This document shows, piece after piece, positions 52,028 to 61,405 of a stretch of 64,000 nt of DNA. The DNA is from JANRIC01 sp033765345 (GTDB taxonomy: Bacteria; Bacteroidota; Bacteroidia; Cytophagales; Microscillaceae): positions 1 through 64,000 of the forward strand of contig JANRIC010000136.1 of the NCBI GenBank assembly GCA_033765345.1, read 5' to 3'. Below the pieces are notes generated by a model. That model saw nothing but the letters and a program-made list of their open reading frames with translations, was not told the origin of the DNA and made no database searches. Position 1 is the first letter of the stretch. Each line of letters starts with the position of its first letter. The position numbers and the translations under genes were made by a program.

Positions 52028-52534
52028 TTATTTGATAAATACTTTAGGGCGAGTGGCTTTGAGATATACGCCCTTCCAGTAGTCCGAATTCAGGTCTGAC
52101 TCCATGACTCCCTTGCTGGAAGCGTGTACAAAAAGAATTTCACCTGCCAGACGGTTTACTTTACTGACCATCCCTACGTGTGTAACTGCCAAATTACCGG
52201 GTTTATCTGTAAAAAATACCAAATCACCTTTTTCTAAGGCTTCTTTATTCACGGGGATTCCGATGGAGGCCTGGTCACCCGCAATTCTAGGGATTTCTAC
52301 ACCGATGCTTTTAAAAGAAGTACACATCAGCCCAGAACAGTCCATCCCTTGATCAGTAGTGCCTCCCCATTGATAAGGAGTTCCTTTGTAAGAAAGGGCT
52401 GTACGAAGCACTTTATCGATGCGGGTATAATCGAGTGAAGCTGTTTCGGTAGTTTTGGGTTTGGTCAGGTTTAGGAGCTTGGCACAAGAAGTAAATCCTA
52501 ACAACAAGATGATCCATACAAGAGATTTCTGCAT
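52028..52534 (-). CDS. NlpC/P60 peptidase, lipoprotein form
   Basis: A 168-residue lipoprotein (LLGFTSCAK) with a C40 NlpC/P60 domain that cuts D-gamma-Glu-meso-DAP-type bonds in peptidoglycan stems. The catalytic Cys is in GMDCSGLMCTSF, the His in VTHVGMVSK and the third polar residue in VHASSKG. The next minus-strand gene upstream (52676-53086) is a close paralog without a signal sequence. The two share SSKGVMESDLNSDYW near their ends. Confidence 0.92.
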   Translation of the reverse strand: MQKSLVWIILLLGFTSCAKLLNLTKPKTTETASLDYTRIDKVLRTALSYKGTPYQWGGTTDQGMDCSGLMCTSFKSIGVEIPRIAGDQASIGIPVNKEALEKGDLVFFTDKPGNLAVTHVGMVSKVNRLAGEILFVHASSKGVMESDLNSDYWKGVYLKATRPKVFIK

Positions 52535-52675
52535 AAATTATAAATGCTTATTTTTTCTTTATGAAACTTAATTTTTACCAAATTATTGCTTTTATACCAA
52601 AATTTAAAGCAATTAGCCCTAAAAGACCTCTATGGGGAAGTTTTTCAAGATTTAGTAGCTAAAATTTTCTTAGAC

Positions 52676-53086
52676 TCAGTTATTCAAAAAAGCGGATGGC
52701 CTGATTGCCAACAAGAATACACTTTGCCAATAATCGGAATTAAGGTCGGACTCCATAACCCCTTTGCTTGAACTTGCATGAATAAAAGTGACGGTTTTAC
52801 TTTCGGCACTAAGGCTACTTACTAGACCAACGTGTGTGATTTTTTTATTACCGGGTACATCCGTAAAAAAAACCATATCTCCTAAGTTAAGTTCCTCCGG
52901 GTCAATCTGAGGACCGATCTTCGCCTGATCTTCGGATACTCTGGGAATACTGATGCCTCCTCCTTTAAAAGCAATCAGCATTAAACCGGAGCAATCCAAA
53001 CCCTGGCGGTCTGTTCCGCCCCATTTGTAAGGTGTGCCCAAATAAGACAGCGCAGAATCAATAATCTTTATTACAATTGCTTTCAT
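52676..53086 (-). CDS. NlpC/P60 peptidase, leaderless paralog
   Basis: A 136-residue C40 domain (catalytic Cys in GLDCSGLMLIAF, His in ITHVGLVSS, HASSSKGVMESD) that starts directly at MKAIVIKIIDSALSY with no signal or lipobox. It is therefore either cytoplasmic, truncated at its 5' end, or exported another way. It is separated from the lipoprotein paralog by about 140 bases, and from smpB by about 40. The two genes look like a tandem duplication with loss or gain of the signal sequence. Confidence 0.88.
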   Translation of the reverse strand: MKAIVIKIIDSALSYLGTPYKWGGTDRQGLDCSGLMLIAFKGGGISIPRVSEDQAKIGPQIDPEELNLGDMVFFTDVPGNKKITHVGLVSSLSAESKTVTFIHASSSKGVMESDLNSDYWQSVFLLAIRPSAFLNN

Positions 53087-53128
53087 AAATCTTGGATGAG
53101 TTTCGAGTAGGCAAGTAAACTTGCGGAA

Positions 53129-53590
53129 TTATAATTTCATTCGCTCAAGTTCACGCTTGGTGTCTTTTTCTTTGATATCTTCGCGTTTGTCGTACAGCTT
53201 TTTACCGCGAGCTAGGGCAATTTCAAGCTTGGCAAAACCTTTGTCATTGATAAAAAGACGTATAGGAATGATGGTAATACCATTAACTTCGGATTCTTTT
53301 TCAAGTTTGCGGAGTTCTCTTTTCTCGAGGAGAAGTTTTCTTTCGCGGTCGGCCTGGTGGTTGTAATGAGTTCCCTTAGAATAGGGTGAGATTTGTAATT
53401 GTTTTACCCATAGTTCTCCATTGTTGAAATAGCAAAAAGCATCCTGCATATTCACCTTTCCCTGACGAATAGACTTGATTTCTGTTCCCCGAAGCACCAT
53501 TCCTGCAATGAATTTATCCAAGAATTGGAACTCGAAAGAAGCTTTACGATTTTTTATATCTATTTTCTTTGCAAACGTCTCTTTTGCCAT
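53129..53590 (-). CDS. smpB: SsrA-binding protein
   Basis: SmpB binds tmRNA and delivers it to stalled ribosomes for trans-translation. The 153-residue protein shows FEFQFLDKFIAGMVLRGTEIKSIR, NNGELWVKQLQISPYS, and the C-terminal GKKLYDKREDIKEKDTKREL basic tail. Length is standard. The tmRNA gene (ssrA) was not seen in the window. It lies upstream of the two NlpC/P60 genes on the same strand and may share a transcript. Confidence 0.95.
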   Translation of the reverse strand: MAKETFAKKIDIKNRKASFEFQFLDKFIAGMVLRGTEIKSIRQGKVNMQDAFCYFNNGELWVKQLQISPYSKGTHYNHQADRERKLLLEKRELRKLEKESEVNGITIIPIRLFINDKGFAKLEIALARGKKLYDKREDIKEKDTKRELERMKL

Positions 53591-53682
53591 GACAAATTCT
53601 TATCAAAAATTAAAGGAACAAACAAAAAAGCGGATTTAAAAACATAAACGTTCTTTTTTCTAAAATACTCAAAAATAATCCT

Positions 53683-56600
53683 CTATTTTTCAACAATTAA
53701 CTTACGGGATATGAAATTTCCATCAATATAAGTTCTCACAAAATAAATTCCTGGGCTTAGATTTCCGACCCTAATCTCTGCAAAACCTGATATACTATTT
53801 GCACTAGGTATGTCGGTTTCACTTAGAATTTTTTGCCCCAGGTTGTTATAAATTGAAATTTGAACGTCATTTTCGCCTACAATCACAATTTTAAATGTGC
53901 CTGAATTGGGGTTGGGTGAAATCCAAACGGGCTCTGTGCTATCCAGAAATGTACCCGGATGCGAAAGTGATTCCGATGTACCCTCACAACCCAATGTATT
54001 ACGAACAGTAATCGAGTAATCACCAGGGTCTAAGGGCAAATGGCTAGTTTCTGTGGCTTCCAGAATAGGAATTCCATTGACATTCCATTGAAAATTGCTA
54101 TAATTTTCTGCCTCCAATACTCGAAGCACTCTTCCTTCCAATACGATTTCGGGTTCGGGAGTTGGTAGCGTAATTACTTCCAAAGATTGTGTTTTTAGGT
54201 ATTCACAAGGAAATTCGGCAGCATTTTCGTCATACAATGCCTCTACCCGATAGATTCCACTTTCAGAAGCAAATAGAGAATCTTGTGTACTAATCAATTG
54301 ATTATCTTTAAACCATTGATATTGAATAGGCTGGCTGGTAGCACTTGCTTTCAGCAATACACTATCCCCTGCACAGATAGACAAACTTCCTCTAAAGGTA
54401 AGTAATAAAGTAGGTTCAGGGCGCACAAAAACCTCATAAGGCAGTGAAATGGCAGAACAAGTAAAGTCAAGCAAGGAAAATATTTCAACTCGATATACCC
54501 CTGAAGTATTTACTTCAATGCTATTCCCGACAGCTCCCAAAATGACTTGATTTCCTTTGAACCAACGATAAGCAAGGTCGAGTATCCCGTCTTCTACTTC
54601 GGCTTTTAGTGTGAGGCTGGTTCCGGGACACAGGGTATTGACTTGATTGGTGGGCAAAGAAACAATTTGAGGGATAGACAAAGACCTTCCAACCTCTACA
54701 TTCACTTCTCTGGAGAATACGCCGACTGGTTCGCAGGCATTGCTTACATTGACTCGGTATTGTCCGTTGGTGTTTACCTCTAGCAAGGGTGTACTAGTGC
54801 TTGCAAAGGCTGAATTATTGCGATACCAGGTAAAAGTTGGGTTGGAGGCCGAAGTTTGTACAGATAATTTGACCACATTCGGGTCACTACAGGCATCTAC
54901 CAATAAATTAATTTCATTTTCTTTGGGAGGAGCTACAAAGCTAATTTCCAAAGTATCCGAAAAGACCGTACCGCATACATTATCAGCTATAAAAGAGTAT
55001 TTGCCGGAAAGATCCGACTGGCTGGCTGCACTGAGCGTCAATGTAGGATTAGAGCTATAAGGTTGGCCGTCTTTAAACCATTGATAATTCAGATTTGTGC
55101 CTTCTACTTGTGCAGAAAGGATTCTTTGCTCATTTCCATTTTCTACACAGACCAGGGCTGTTCCATTAATCAGTAATTCAGGATTGGCAGGACTTAATTC
55201 AACCTGAAGTAAAATGGGGTCAGAAGGCAAAGTAGCCCCGCAGGCGTTAAAACCCTGAACCGTATACGTGCCCGTTTCACTGATTGTAAGTCGGTTGATT
55301 ACGGTAGTTCTTTGAAGATTATCTTCTTGCCTTTTCCAAAGATAACTTACCCCTTCTCCTAAGTTATCGGTCTGCAACTCGACAGAACCCGTACAGGAAA
55401 CCGTACCGTCCTGTGCGGTAATCGCAATCGCCTGAGCATCAATATCACCTGCTTCTATGATTTTGAGTACTGCCGAATCGGTAGAATCACACTTATTAAT
55501 TGCCCTGACAAAATAAAAACCTATTTCTTTGACAACAAGAGAAGCCTCTGTGTTATTTTCAATCTGCACAAAATCGACGCTTGAGCTATCTGGGCTAAAA
55601 AACCACTTGTGTACAAGCCCTGTTCCATCAGAAACCGCTTTCAGGGTGATGCTATCTGTAGGAGGGCTACATGTGGGCGATAATGAGGGCGAAGCTGTAC
55701 CCTCCAACTCGATATCTACAAAAGTAGGTGCATTGATTCTGCTAATTTGTACTGTATTGGATGCTCTAAATCCACATTTATTATACGCAAATATTTGGTA
55801 AGCTCCGACCTGCGAAGTACTAAAATTGGGAGTAACATTGGTTTCAAAAAGAACATTATCTTTATATAACTCAAAATAATCGGCAAAACTTACTATACTT
55901 ACCCCAAAATCGGCTGAAATCTGTGTATCACAGAGTACTCCGTCCGCAGGAGAGCTAATCACACTAAAGCTTGAGGGAATATTCAACAAAAATATCTGTC
56001 GGCTTACTTTTTTACTTCCACAACCGTTGGAGGCTTCTAATTCATATATCCCAGGGCTGTTGATCGTGAGTGTGGTGCCGGTGCCAATAGGAATTGTACT
56101 GCCGCTTTTAAACCACCTGTACGCATCTGCATTATCGGCTGCAGCACGAAGTTGAAGGGTCTTTCCCTGACATATCGTATTAGTACCGTCATCCGTGGTG
56201 ATAGCTACATGATTGGGCTGAACATCAATGGTGTTTATAACAATAGAAACAGGCAAAGAACTTCCACAGGCATTGGATACTTCAACAGAGTAAGTTCCTG
56301 CACTTTCGGGTACATTATTAATTTGAAGTGTTCTATCGGTCTGGCCGACCAGAAGCACTGAGTTTTTATACCATTGATAGGTAAAATCTGGGGTAAAGCA
56401 GATGAAATCTTCACCAGGGTTATCAGCGGATGCTTCAAGCGTTAAAGTTTGCGTTCCTCCAAGTGTACAAAGAGAAGTGGTTCCGTTGGCTTTGATACTG
56501 ACATCAATGGGTGGGGCAGAGACAGAGCAAATCTCAAGAATAAATTTAAATGGGGGTATAAATATGCTTGATTCATTCCTTACTTCTACTGTATAAAGGT

Positions 56601-56994
56601 TCTCAGGCAATGACCCAATAAAAATACTATCTGTTGAAAATACATTATTATTAAAATCAAACCATTTGTATTTGATATTCCCTGAACCCTCTACCAAAGC
56701 CCTCAACTGAATGATCTGATTGGCACAAACTTTAAATGAGGTTTGTGAGGCATTACTGATCAAGGTACTGTCAGCGTTGGAAGTCCCGTGATTTATCACC
56801 ACAAGTATTTGAGATGCCATTGTTTTGAATGAATGGTCATCACGCAAATAGATCGAGTCAGTGGGCGTTGCTCTTCCATAAATTGTTGATATATGGATAA
56901 AAATAAACACAAGCACTACCAAGAAGCAAAAAAACGGCTTATATTTTATTGGTTTTAGTGCGAAACCAAACGCATCTGGGCAAAATTGTTTCAT
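53683..56994 (-). CDS. Large T9SS cargo with about 11 Ig-like repeats
   Basis: A 1103-residue secreted protein with a late signal helix (PFFCFLVVLVFIFIHISTIYG, so the true start may be downstream of the first Met). About 11 Ig-like/PKD-like repeats follow, each with the pattern LxAxxxG..xYxWFKD..GxYxVxxxNxCG (for example YQWYKNSVLL, YRWFKSG, YQWFKDGQPY, YQWFKDNQLI) and often paired cysteines. The last 80 residues are a T9SS type A sorting domain (VWISPNPNSGTFKIVI..LSPGIYFVRTYIDGNFISRKL). It is probably a surface adhesin or matrix protein. Its function is unknown. Confidence 0.88.
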   Translation of the reverse strand: MKQFCPDAFGFALKPIKYKPFFCFLVVLVFIFIHISTIYGRATPTDSIYLRDDHSFKTMASQILVVINHGTSNADSTLISNASQTSFKVCANQIIQLRALVEGSGNIKYKWFDFNNNVFSTDSIFIGSLPENLYTVEVRNESSIFIPPFKFILEICSVSAPPIDVSIKANGTTSLCTLGGTQTLTLEASADNPGEDFICFTPDFTYQWYKNSVLLVGQTDRTLQINNVPESAGTYSVEVSNACGSSLPVSIVINTIDVQPNHVAITTDDGTNTICQGKTLQLRAAADNADAYRWFKSGSTIPIGTGTTLTINSPGIYELEASNGCGSKKVSRQIFLLNIPSSFSVISSPADGVLCDTQISADFGVSIVSFADYFELYKDNVLFETNVTPNFSTSQVGAYQIFAYNKCGFRASNTVQISRINAPTFVDIELEGTASPSLSPTCSPPTDSITLKAVSDGTGLVHKWFFSPDSSSVDFVQIENNTEASLVVKEIGFYFVRAINKCDSTDSAVLKIIEAGDIDAQAIAITAQDGTVSCTGSVELQTDNLGEGVSYLWKRQEDNLQRTTVINRLTISETGTYTVQGFNACGATLPSDPILLQVELSPANPELLINGTALVCVENGNEQRILSAQVEGTNLNYQWFKDGQPYSSNPTLTLSAASQSDLSGKYSFIADNVCGTVFSDTLEISFVAPPKENEINLLVDACSDPNVVKLSVQTSASNPTFTWYRNNSAFASTSTPLLEVNTNGQYRVNVSNACEPVGVFSREVNVEVGRSLSIPQIVSLPTNQVNTLCPGTSLTLKAEVEDGILDLAYRWFKGNQVILGAVGNSIEVNTSGVYRVEIFSLLDFTCSAISLPYEVFVRPEPTLLLTFRGSLSICAGDSVLLKASATSQPIQYQWFKDNQLISTQDSLFASESGIYRVEALYDENAAEFPCEYLKTQSLEVITLPTPEPEIVLEGRVLRVLEAENYSNFQWNVNGIPILEATETSHLPLDPGDYSITVRNTLGCEGTSESLSHPGTFLDSTEPVWISPNPNSGTFKIVIVGENDVQISIYNNLGQKILSETDIPSANSISGFAEIRVGNLSPGIYFVRTYIDGNFISRKLIVEK

Positions 56995-57180
56995 CTATTG
57001 AATTTACTTTAATTGCCGAAGAATGTTAAGAATTATTGTAGGAATGAAATAATATTCCTTTAGTTAACGATGTTCTGCGATAAAAAAGCACTTAAAATCC
57101 ATTAAATTTTAAGTTTTTTTTCTTGAAACCAAACCTAATACCCTTCTACAATTGTTTATCAATTAATAAAACTCAAAATT

Positions 57181-57774
57181 ATGTCATTTTTTGATCAAAT
57201 TATTGGCAAGATTTTCCCCCGCCAGGAAAACCCCTCCCCTACCTCTATCAAAGAAATATTAAAAAGAACAGACAAGGAGCAAAAAAAATACCTGGATTGG
57301 CTGTCAGAACGACACCACGAGCCATTGGTCAAGGCCATTTCGCAGGCTTATTTTTATAAAAAAACTCAGATTAGCTCTTCTATTAAAATTCATTTATTCA
57401 ACTCTCAGGGGGCAGAAGGGTTTGCCATCGATTATATGCCTGCTATTGGGCAGGAAAATTTTCAACATTTATTTGATTATCTCAAAAACAGAATCCTGGA
57501 GATTAATTATTTTCTGCAAGCATCTGAGCGCAGAATACTCGATAAAGGCAGTTATGTTGAGACTACCCAGAAATATTACCTCAAACCCAAATGGAAACAT
57601 GCTTTAAAAGATCAAAATATTTTAAATCAATTGTATGGTAATATTCTTATCGAACTTATACATATTGATAGACAACCAGGCTATATCAAATTCTTAGTGA
57701 CCCATTATCAGGATCGTCTCTTTACGCCTGCCCTAGACTATGACGAACTGATAAATTGTCTCTTTATTACGTAA
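57181..57774 (+). CDS. Hypothetical protein
   Basis: A 197-residue soluble protein with no recognised domain. The middle (IKIHLFNSQGAEGFAIDYM.. FQHLFDYLKNRILEINYFLQ) and end (GNILIELIHIDRQPGYIKFL) read as a mixed alpha-beta protein. The composition is that of real coding sequence. It is flanked by two T9SS cargo genes, and a weak hairpin follows its stop. Confidence 0.65.
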   Translation: MSFFDQIIGKIFPRQENPSPTSIKEILKRTDKEQKKYLDWLSERHHEPLVKAISQAYFYKKTQISSSIKIHLFNSQGAEGFAIDYMPAIGQENFQHLFDYLKNRILEINYFLQASERRILDKGSYVETTQKYYLKPKWKHALKDQNILNQLYGNILIELIHIDRQPGYIKFLVTHYQDRLFTPALDYDELINCLFIT

Positions 57775-57775
57775 A

Positions 57776-57798
57776 ATTGAATTATTTGCTGATTCAAT
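57776..57798 (+). terminator. Weak hairpin after the hypothetical gene
   Basis: ATTGAAT pairs with ATTCAAT over a 9-base loop, followed by A and then a long T run at about 57805-57816. It may terminate the preceding gene. Confidence 0.4.
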
Positions 57799-58022
57799 AA
57801 AAATGTTCTTTTTTTTAAAAAAAAATCTGCACGCGTTTTTGCAGAAATTACATGAAGATTTTAGTTTTGAATAAGGTAAAAATAAATTTTCAGAAGATGT
57901 ATTATTTACGGGCATTTTTGAAAATATTTTGCTTTTTTCACGTTTTACTCATGATTCTAACATCTTCATTCTTCAGCATATATAATCTTTAATAATTTTT
58001 ATCAAGCTAATTTCTTACAGAC

Positions 58023-60515
58023 ATGTTAAATACAAATCTGGTTTTAAAGATTTGCATCATTGGATATTGCATTTTTTTAATCCCCATGATGAAAAAGGTA
58101 AATGCTCAAACCTATCAATGGGGTATCGGTATGGGAGGTTCTAGGGCAGATCAACTCAATGATATGACCGTAGACACACAGGGGAATGTGTATGTAATTG
58201 GTAATTTTCAAAAAGAACTTAGTTTGGATGCTTCGCTGATTGCTCAAAGCTTACAGAGTAAAGGAAAAGATGACGTAGTGGTAGCCAAATATGATAGTTT
58301 GGGCAGATTGGTTTGGGCTTTTCCAATTGGCGGGTCAGGGAAAGACATTGGAAACAGCATAAGTTTGGATTTTGCAGGGAATTTTTATATTACCGGTAGT
58401 TTTGAGGGTACTGTTGATTTTGATCCGGCAGATGAAACTACCAAAATCTTGGATAGCCAAAGCGGTGCTGATGCTTTTTTGGCAAAATATGATACCTCTG
58501 GGCATTTTATGTGGGGCTTTCAGATTGGTGGCCAAGAAGGCATTGGAAGCGGTAGTCAAGTAAAAGTACACACAGACGGGAGCGTATTCCTGTCTGGTTA
58601 TTTTGGAGGTCCCGCAGATTTTGATCCTGGCAGCAAAGAACTCACTCTGCACCCAACTGGTGCCTTCGTAGCCCGTTATGATTCAAAAGCCGCCCTACTT
58701 TGGGCATTTGCACTCAGCGATAATGAAGGCGTATTAGGCATTGAAGATATGGCACTTGATTTTCAGGGTAATGTTCACCTTACTGGCTACATCGGCGGAC
58801 GCATTGATTTTTCCAACAATACAAGCCCACGATATATAACAGCCAAAGGAGTGTCAGATATTTTTGTGGCTAAATACGACAGAAATGCCAATTTTCAATG
58901 GGGTTTTGGAGTCGGAGATGCCAATGGAGTGGCCAATGCTCAGTCAATCGCAGTGGATAAAGTCGGGAATGTAGCCCTTACGGGGTTTTATTTTGGAAAA
59001 ATGGATTTTGACCCCGGATCAGCTACCCGAAATCTAAGCAGTAACCAAAGTGCCAATATCTTCCTGGTCGAGTACACCAAAACCGGACAATACCTCTGGG
59101 CAAAGTCTTTGGGTTCGGACCAGGAAGGAGATGCCGGCACTGACCTGGTATTCGATGATGCTGCCAATCTTTATGTGAGCGGTTATTTTGGGGGAAAAAT
59201 GGATGCTGACCCCGGAACTGCCCAAAATTTGTTCAGCAGCAATCGCTTGGCTGATATCTTTGTAATTAAATTTAACCCCAAAGGAGATCATCAATGGGCT
59301 TTTAAAGTAGGGGGCGTTGATTTTGACAGAAGCCATGCCATGGCTTTAGACACTGATCGAGGCCTCTACTTGGGCGGGTATTTTAGGCAAAAGATCAGCT
59401 TGAACCCCACAAACACTGAAACTACCCTGATTAGCCGTGGAGATAGGGATATGTTTTTTGTCAAATATCAACAAGCCCCCCCCTCTACCTTTTATGTGGA
59501 GAGTTTTGTACTTTATGATGCAGACAAGGATATTCCATTACAAACCATCAAAGACGGAGATGTCATAGATATAAACCCGTTTAACACCCTGAATTTTTCC
59601 GTATTGGTCAATACAGTACCTCCCACAGTGGGCAGCCTTGAAATTATTCTGGAAGGAGGATTCAATCGTAAACAATTAGAAAATTCAGGACCTTATACAC
59701 TTTTTGGGGATAATGGAACAGGCAATTTAAGCGGTTCTACCTTTTGCCCGGACTCATACAGCTTGTTTGCACAACCCTATTCACTTGTCTTTAAAGGTGG
59801 TAGTTTGGGTGAAGGCAAAGGCGTGAGTTTTCGTTTACAAGGGGGAGGTTTGATTGACACCCTCATGCTTCTTAATGCAGATACTGATCTCAATATTCGC
59901 CCATTTGTCAATAATGACACGATTAATCTAGCCCTTACAGGAGCCAATCTGAGCTTTAGGGCTGCAACAACCTGCGCTAGTGGTGTATTTTTCGAAATGC
60001 GTGACAGTGCAGGCAAAGTTTTAATTTCTCGTTCCGAACAAACAGCTCCCTTTGCACTATTGGGGGACAATCCTACCGGAAACTATCACCCTTGGACTCC
60101 AACACCCGGAAAGTATTCGCTTTTGGTCAGGTCTTTTATCAATACTGGTTCTACTCCTGTCAGGGGTGTAAACAAAGTATATAATTTTACAGTGATTGAA
60201 AATCTACCCGAACCTGAGCCTGTTCAGGATTCTTTGGTCTCTGAAATTACGCCTGTACAGAAAGTATACCCGAATCCAAGCTTGGATAATAAAATTAATC
60301 TCCTGTTTAAACCATTGCCTCATGAAAACATCGTATTGCAGGTTGCCAATAGCTATGGAGAAGTGGTTTTTCAGGAAAAAATACAGCCAGGCAATGATCA
60401 ACTTGAGTATCAACTGGATTTGAATAAGAGCGGACTGGCACAAGGGATGTATTTTGTGACTGTGTGGTTGAATGGCAAAGCCGTACAAAATTATAGAATT
60501 GTCAAATACAATTAA
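58023..60515 (+). CDS. T9SS cargo with SBBP-type beta-propeller repeats
   Basis: An 830-residue secreted protein. The start contains a hydrophobic signal (ICIIGYCIFLIPMM, processing near KVNA). About nine SBBP/NHL-like units follow over residues about 35-480, each of type DxxGNVYVTGxFxGxxDFDPG..FVAKYDxxGxFxWGFxxGG. Two beta domains follow (residues about 490-740), then a T9SS sorting domain (VYPNPSLDNKINLLFKPL.. GMYFVTVWLNGKAVQNYRI). Such proteins are typical surface or secreted proteins of Cytophagales. The ligand is unknown. Confidence 0.88.
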   Translation: MLNTNLVLKICIIGYCIFLIPMMKKVNAQTYQWGIGMGGSRADQLNDMTVDTQGNVYVIGNFQKELSLDASLIAQSLQSKGKDDVVVAKYDSLGRLVWAFPIGGSGKDIGNSISLDFAGNFYITGSFEGTVDFDPADETTKILDSQSGADAFLAKYDTSGHFMWGFQIGGQEGIGSGSQVKVHTDGSVFLSGYFGGPADFDPGSKELTLHPTGAFVARYDSKAALLWAFALSDNEGVLGIEDMALDFQGNVHLTGYIGGRIDFSNNTSPRYITAKGVSDIFVAKYDRNANFQWGFGVGDANGVANAQSIAVDKVGNVALTGFYFGKMDFDPGSATRNLSSNQSANIFLVEYTKTGQYLWAKSLGSDQEGDAGTDLVFDDAANLYVSGYFGGKMDADPGTAQNLFSSNRLADIFVIKFNPKGDHQWAFKVGGVDFDRSHAMALDTDRGLYLGGYFRQKISLNPTNTETTLISRGDRDMFFVKYQQAPPSTFYVESFVLYDADKDIPLQTIKDGDVIDINPFNTLNFSVLVNTVPPTVGSLEIILEGGFNRKQLENSGPYTLFGDNGTGNLSGSTFCPDSYSLFAQPYSLVFKGGSLGEGKGVSFRLQGGGLIDTLMLLNADTDLNIRPFVNNDTINLALTGANLSFRAATTCASGVFFEMRDSAGKVLISRSEQTAPFALLGDNPTGNYHPWTPTPGKYSLLVRSFINTGSTPVRGVNKVYNFTVIENLPEPEPVQDSLVSEITPVQKVYPNPSLDNKINLLFKPLPHENIVLQVANSYGEVVFQEKIQPGNDQLEYQLDLNKSGLAQGMYFVTVWLNGKAVQNYRIVKYN

Positions 60516-60544
60516 TGCCTCGATGAACCTGAGGTATTTTGTAA

Positions 60545-60576
60545 AAAAAGTCGATAAGAATACCTATCGACTTTTT
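60545..60576. terminator. Bidirectional intrinsic terminator
   Basis: AAAAAGTCGATA at 60545-60556 pairs with TATCGACTTTTT at 60565-60576, between the convergent SBBP-repeat and outer-membrane barrel genes. Confidence 0.88.
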
Positions 60577-60604
60577 CTTTTTAAGAAATATTTTAAGAGA
60601 GAAT

Positions 60605-61129
60605 TTATTTCCTGCCTATACCAAATTTCACACCAAAAGCCAATACTCCTTGATCAGCTTCACCAAGTACGTATTTGAATTCAATAAAAGGATTTACTAC
60701 TTTGAGGTTAAAATCAACCCCCCCACCAATATTTAAACCCAACTCTGTATTAGAGCCATCTTCATCGAATAAACTATTGTCATCGAGTTTAACGGTAAGC
60801 GTCGTAAAATTGAGACCTGCTAACACATAAGGGCTTACCAGACCGGAGGGTAAGTCAAATACATAGTTGCCATCAACATTAACAGACCATACCGTGACTT
60901 TAAGTCCGCCTGATTTTTCAGGAAAAAAATAATCAACTCCAGGTGCTATTCGCCAGTTGCCAAAACGAAAAGTAGCCCTGCCGTTTAGTCCTAGTTGTTC
61001 TACCTCGGTACCGTAGATCAAACCACCTCCCAGATGGATGCCTACCTGAGCTTTAGATAAAGAAGAAAATGCAAACACAAAAATTGCGGAGAGCAATAGT
61101 TTGTAAATAAAATTAATTAATTTTTGCAT
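60605..61129 (-). CDS. Outer-membrane beta-barrel protein
   Basis: A 174-residue exported protein (signal LLLSAIFVFAFSSLSKA) with repeated amphipathic beta strands ending in a small aromatic or hydrophobic pattern (GLNGRATFRFGNWRIAPGVDYFF, VSPYVLAGLNFTTLTVKL, LGLNIGGGVDFNL, FIEFKYVLG). It ends in GVKFGIGRK. This is the OMP_b-brl-type eight-stranded barrel common in Bacteroidota. It is monocistronic. Confidence 0.85.
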   Translation of the reverse strand: MQKLINFIYKLLLSAIFVFAFSSLSKAQVGIHLGGGLIYGTEVEQLGLNGRATFRFGNWRIAPGVDYFFPEKSGGLKVTVWSVNVDGNYVFDLPSGLVSPYVLAGLNFTTLTVKLDDNSLFDEDGSNTELGLNIGGGVDFNLKVVNPFIEFKYVLGEADQGVLAFGVKFGIGRK

Positions 61130-61371
61130 AGATTTGAGATTTTATGATTCATAAGAAAGAAAAATTTCGAGAGCCAAACTAAATAAAAAAGCCCATAAAG
61201 CATCACTCCTAAGCTCTAAAAATTAATAATATCGTAAAAAAGCTTGTTTTTTTACATCCACAGTAAGTATTATTTCTTAAAAATCAGAAATTTTTGGATT
61301 TTAGATACTGTGGTTTTTGTACTTTCTCAAAAGAAAGCAGCCGTTTTTTTTTAATGCCTCTATTCGCAGCT

Positions 61372-61379
61372 TATATTTG
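61372..61379 (+). promoter_or_regulatory. TAnnTTTG -7 box before the OmpA lipoprotein
   Basis: TATATTTG at 61372-61379 is an exact -7 box 26 bases before the ATG at 61406. Only a T-rich stretch, no clean TTG, lies at -33. Confidence 0.55.
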
Positions 61380-61405
61380 TCATTTAAAACTTTAAATCAA
61401 TTTAC

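Noticed and set aside
51900..52082. 60-residue frame antisense to the NlpC/P60 gene
   Set aside because: Overlaps a clear gene on the other strand, and its composition and sequence suggest no fold; no promoter is evident.
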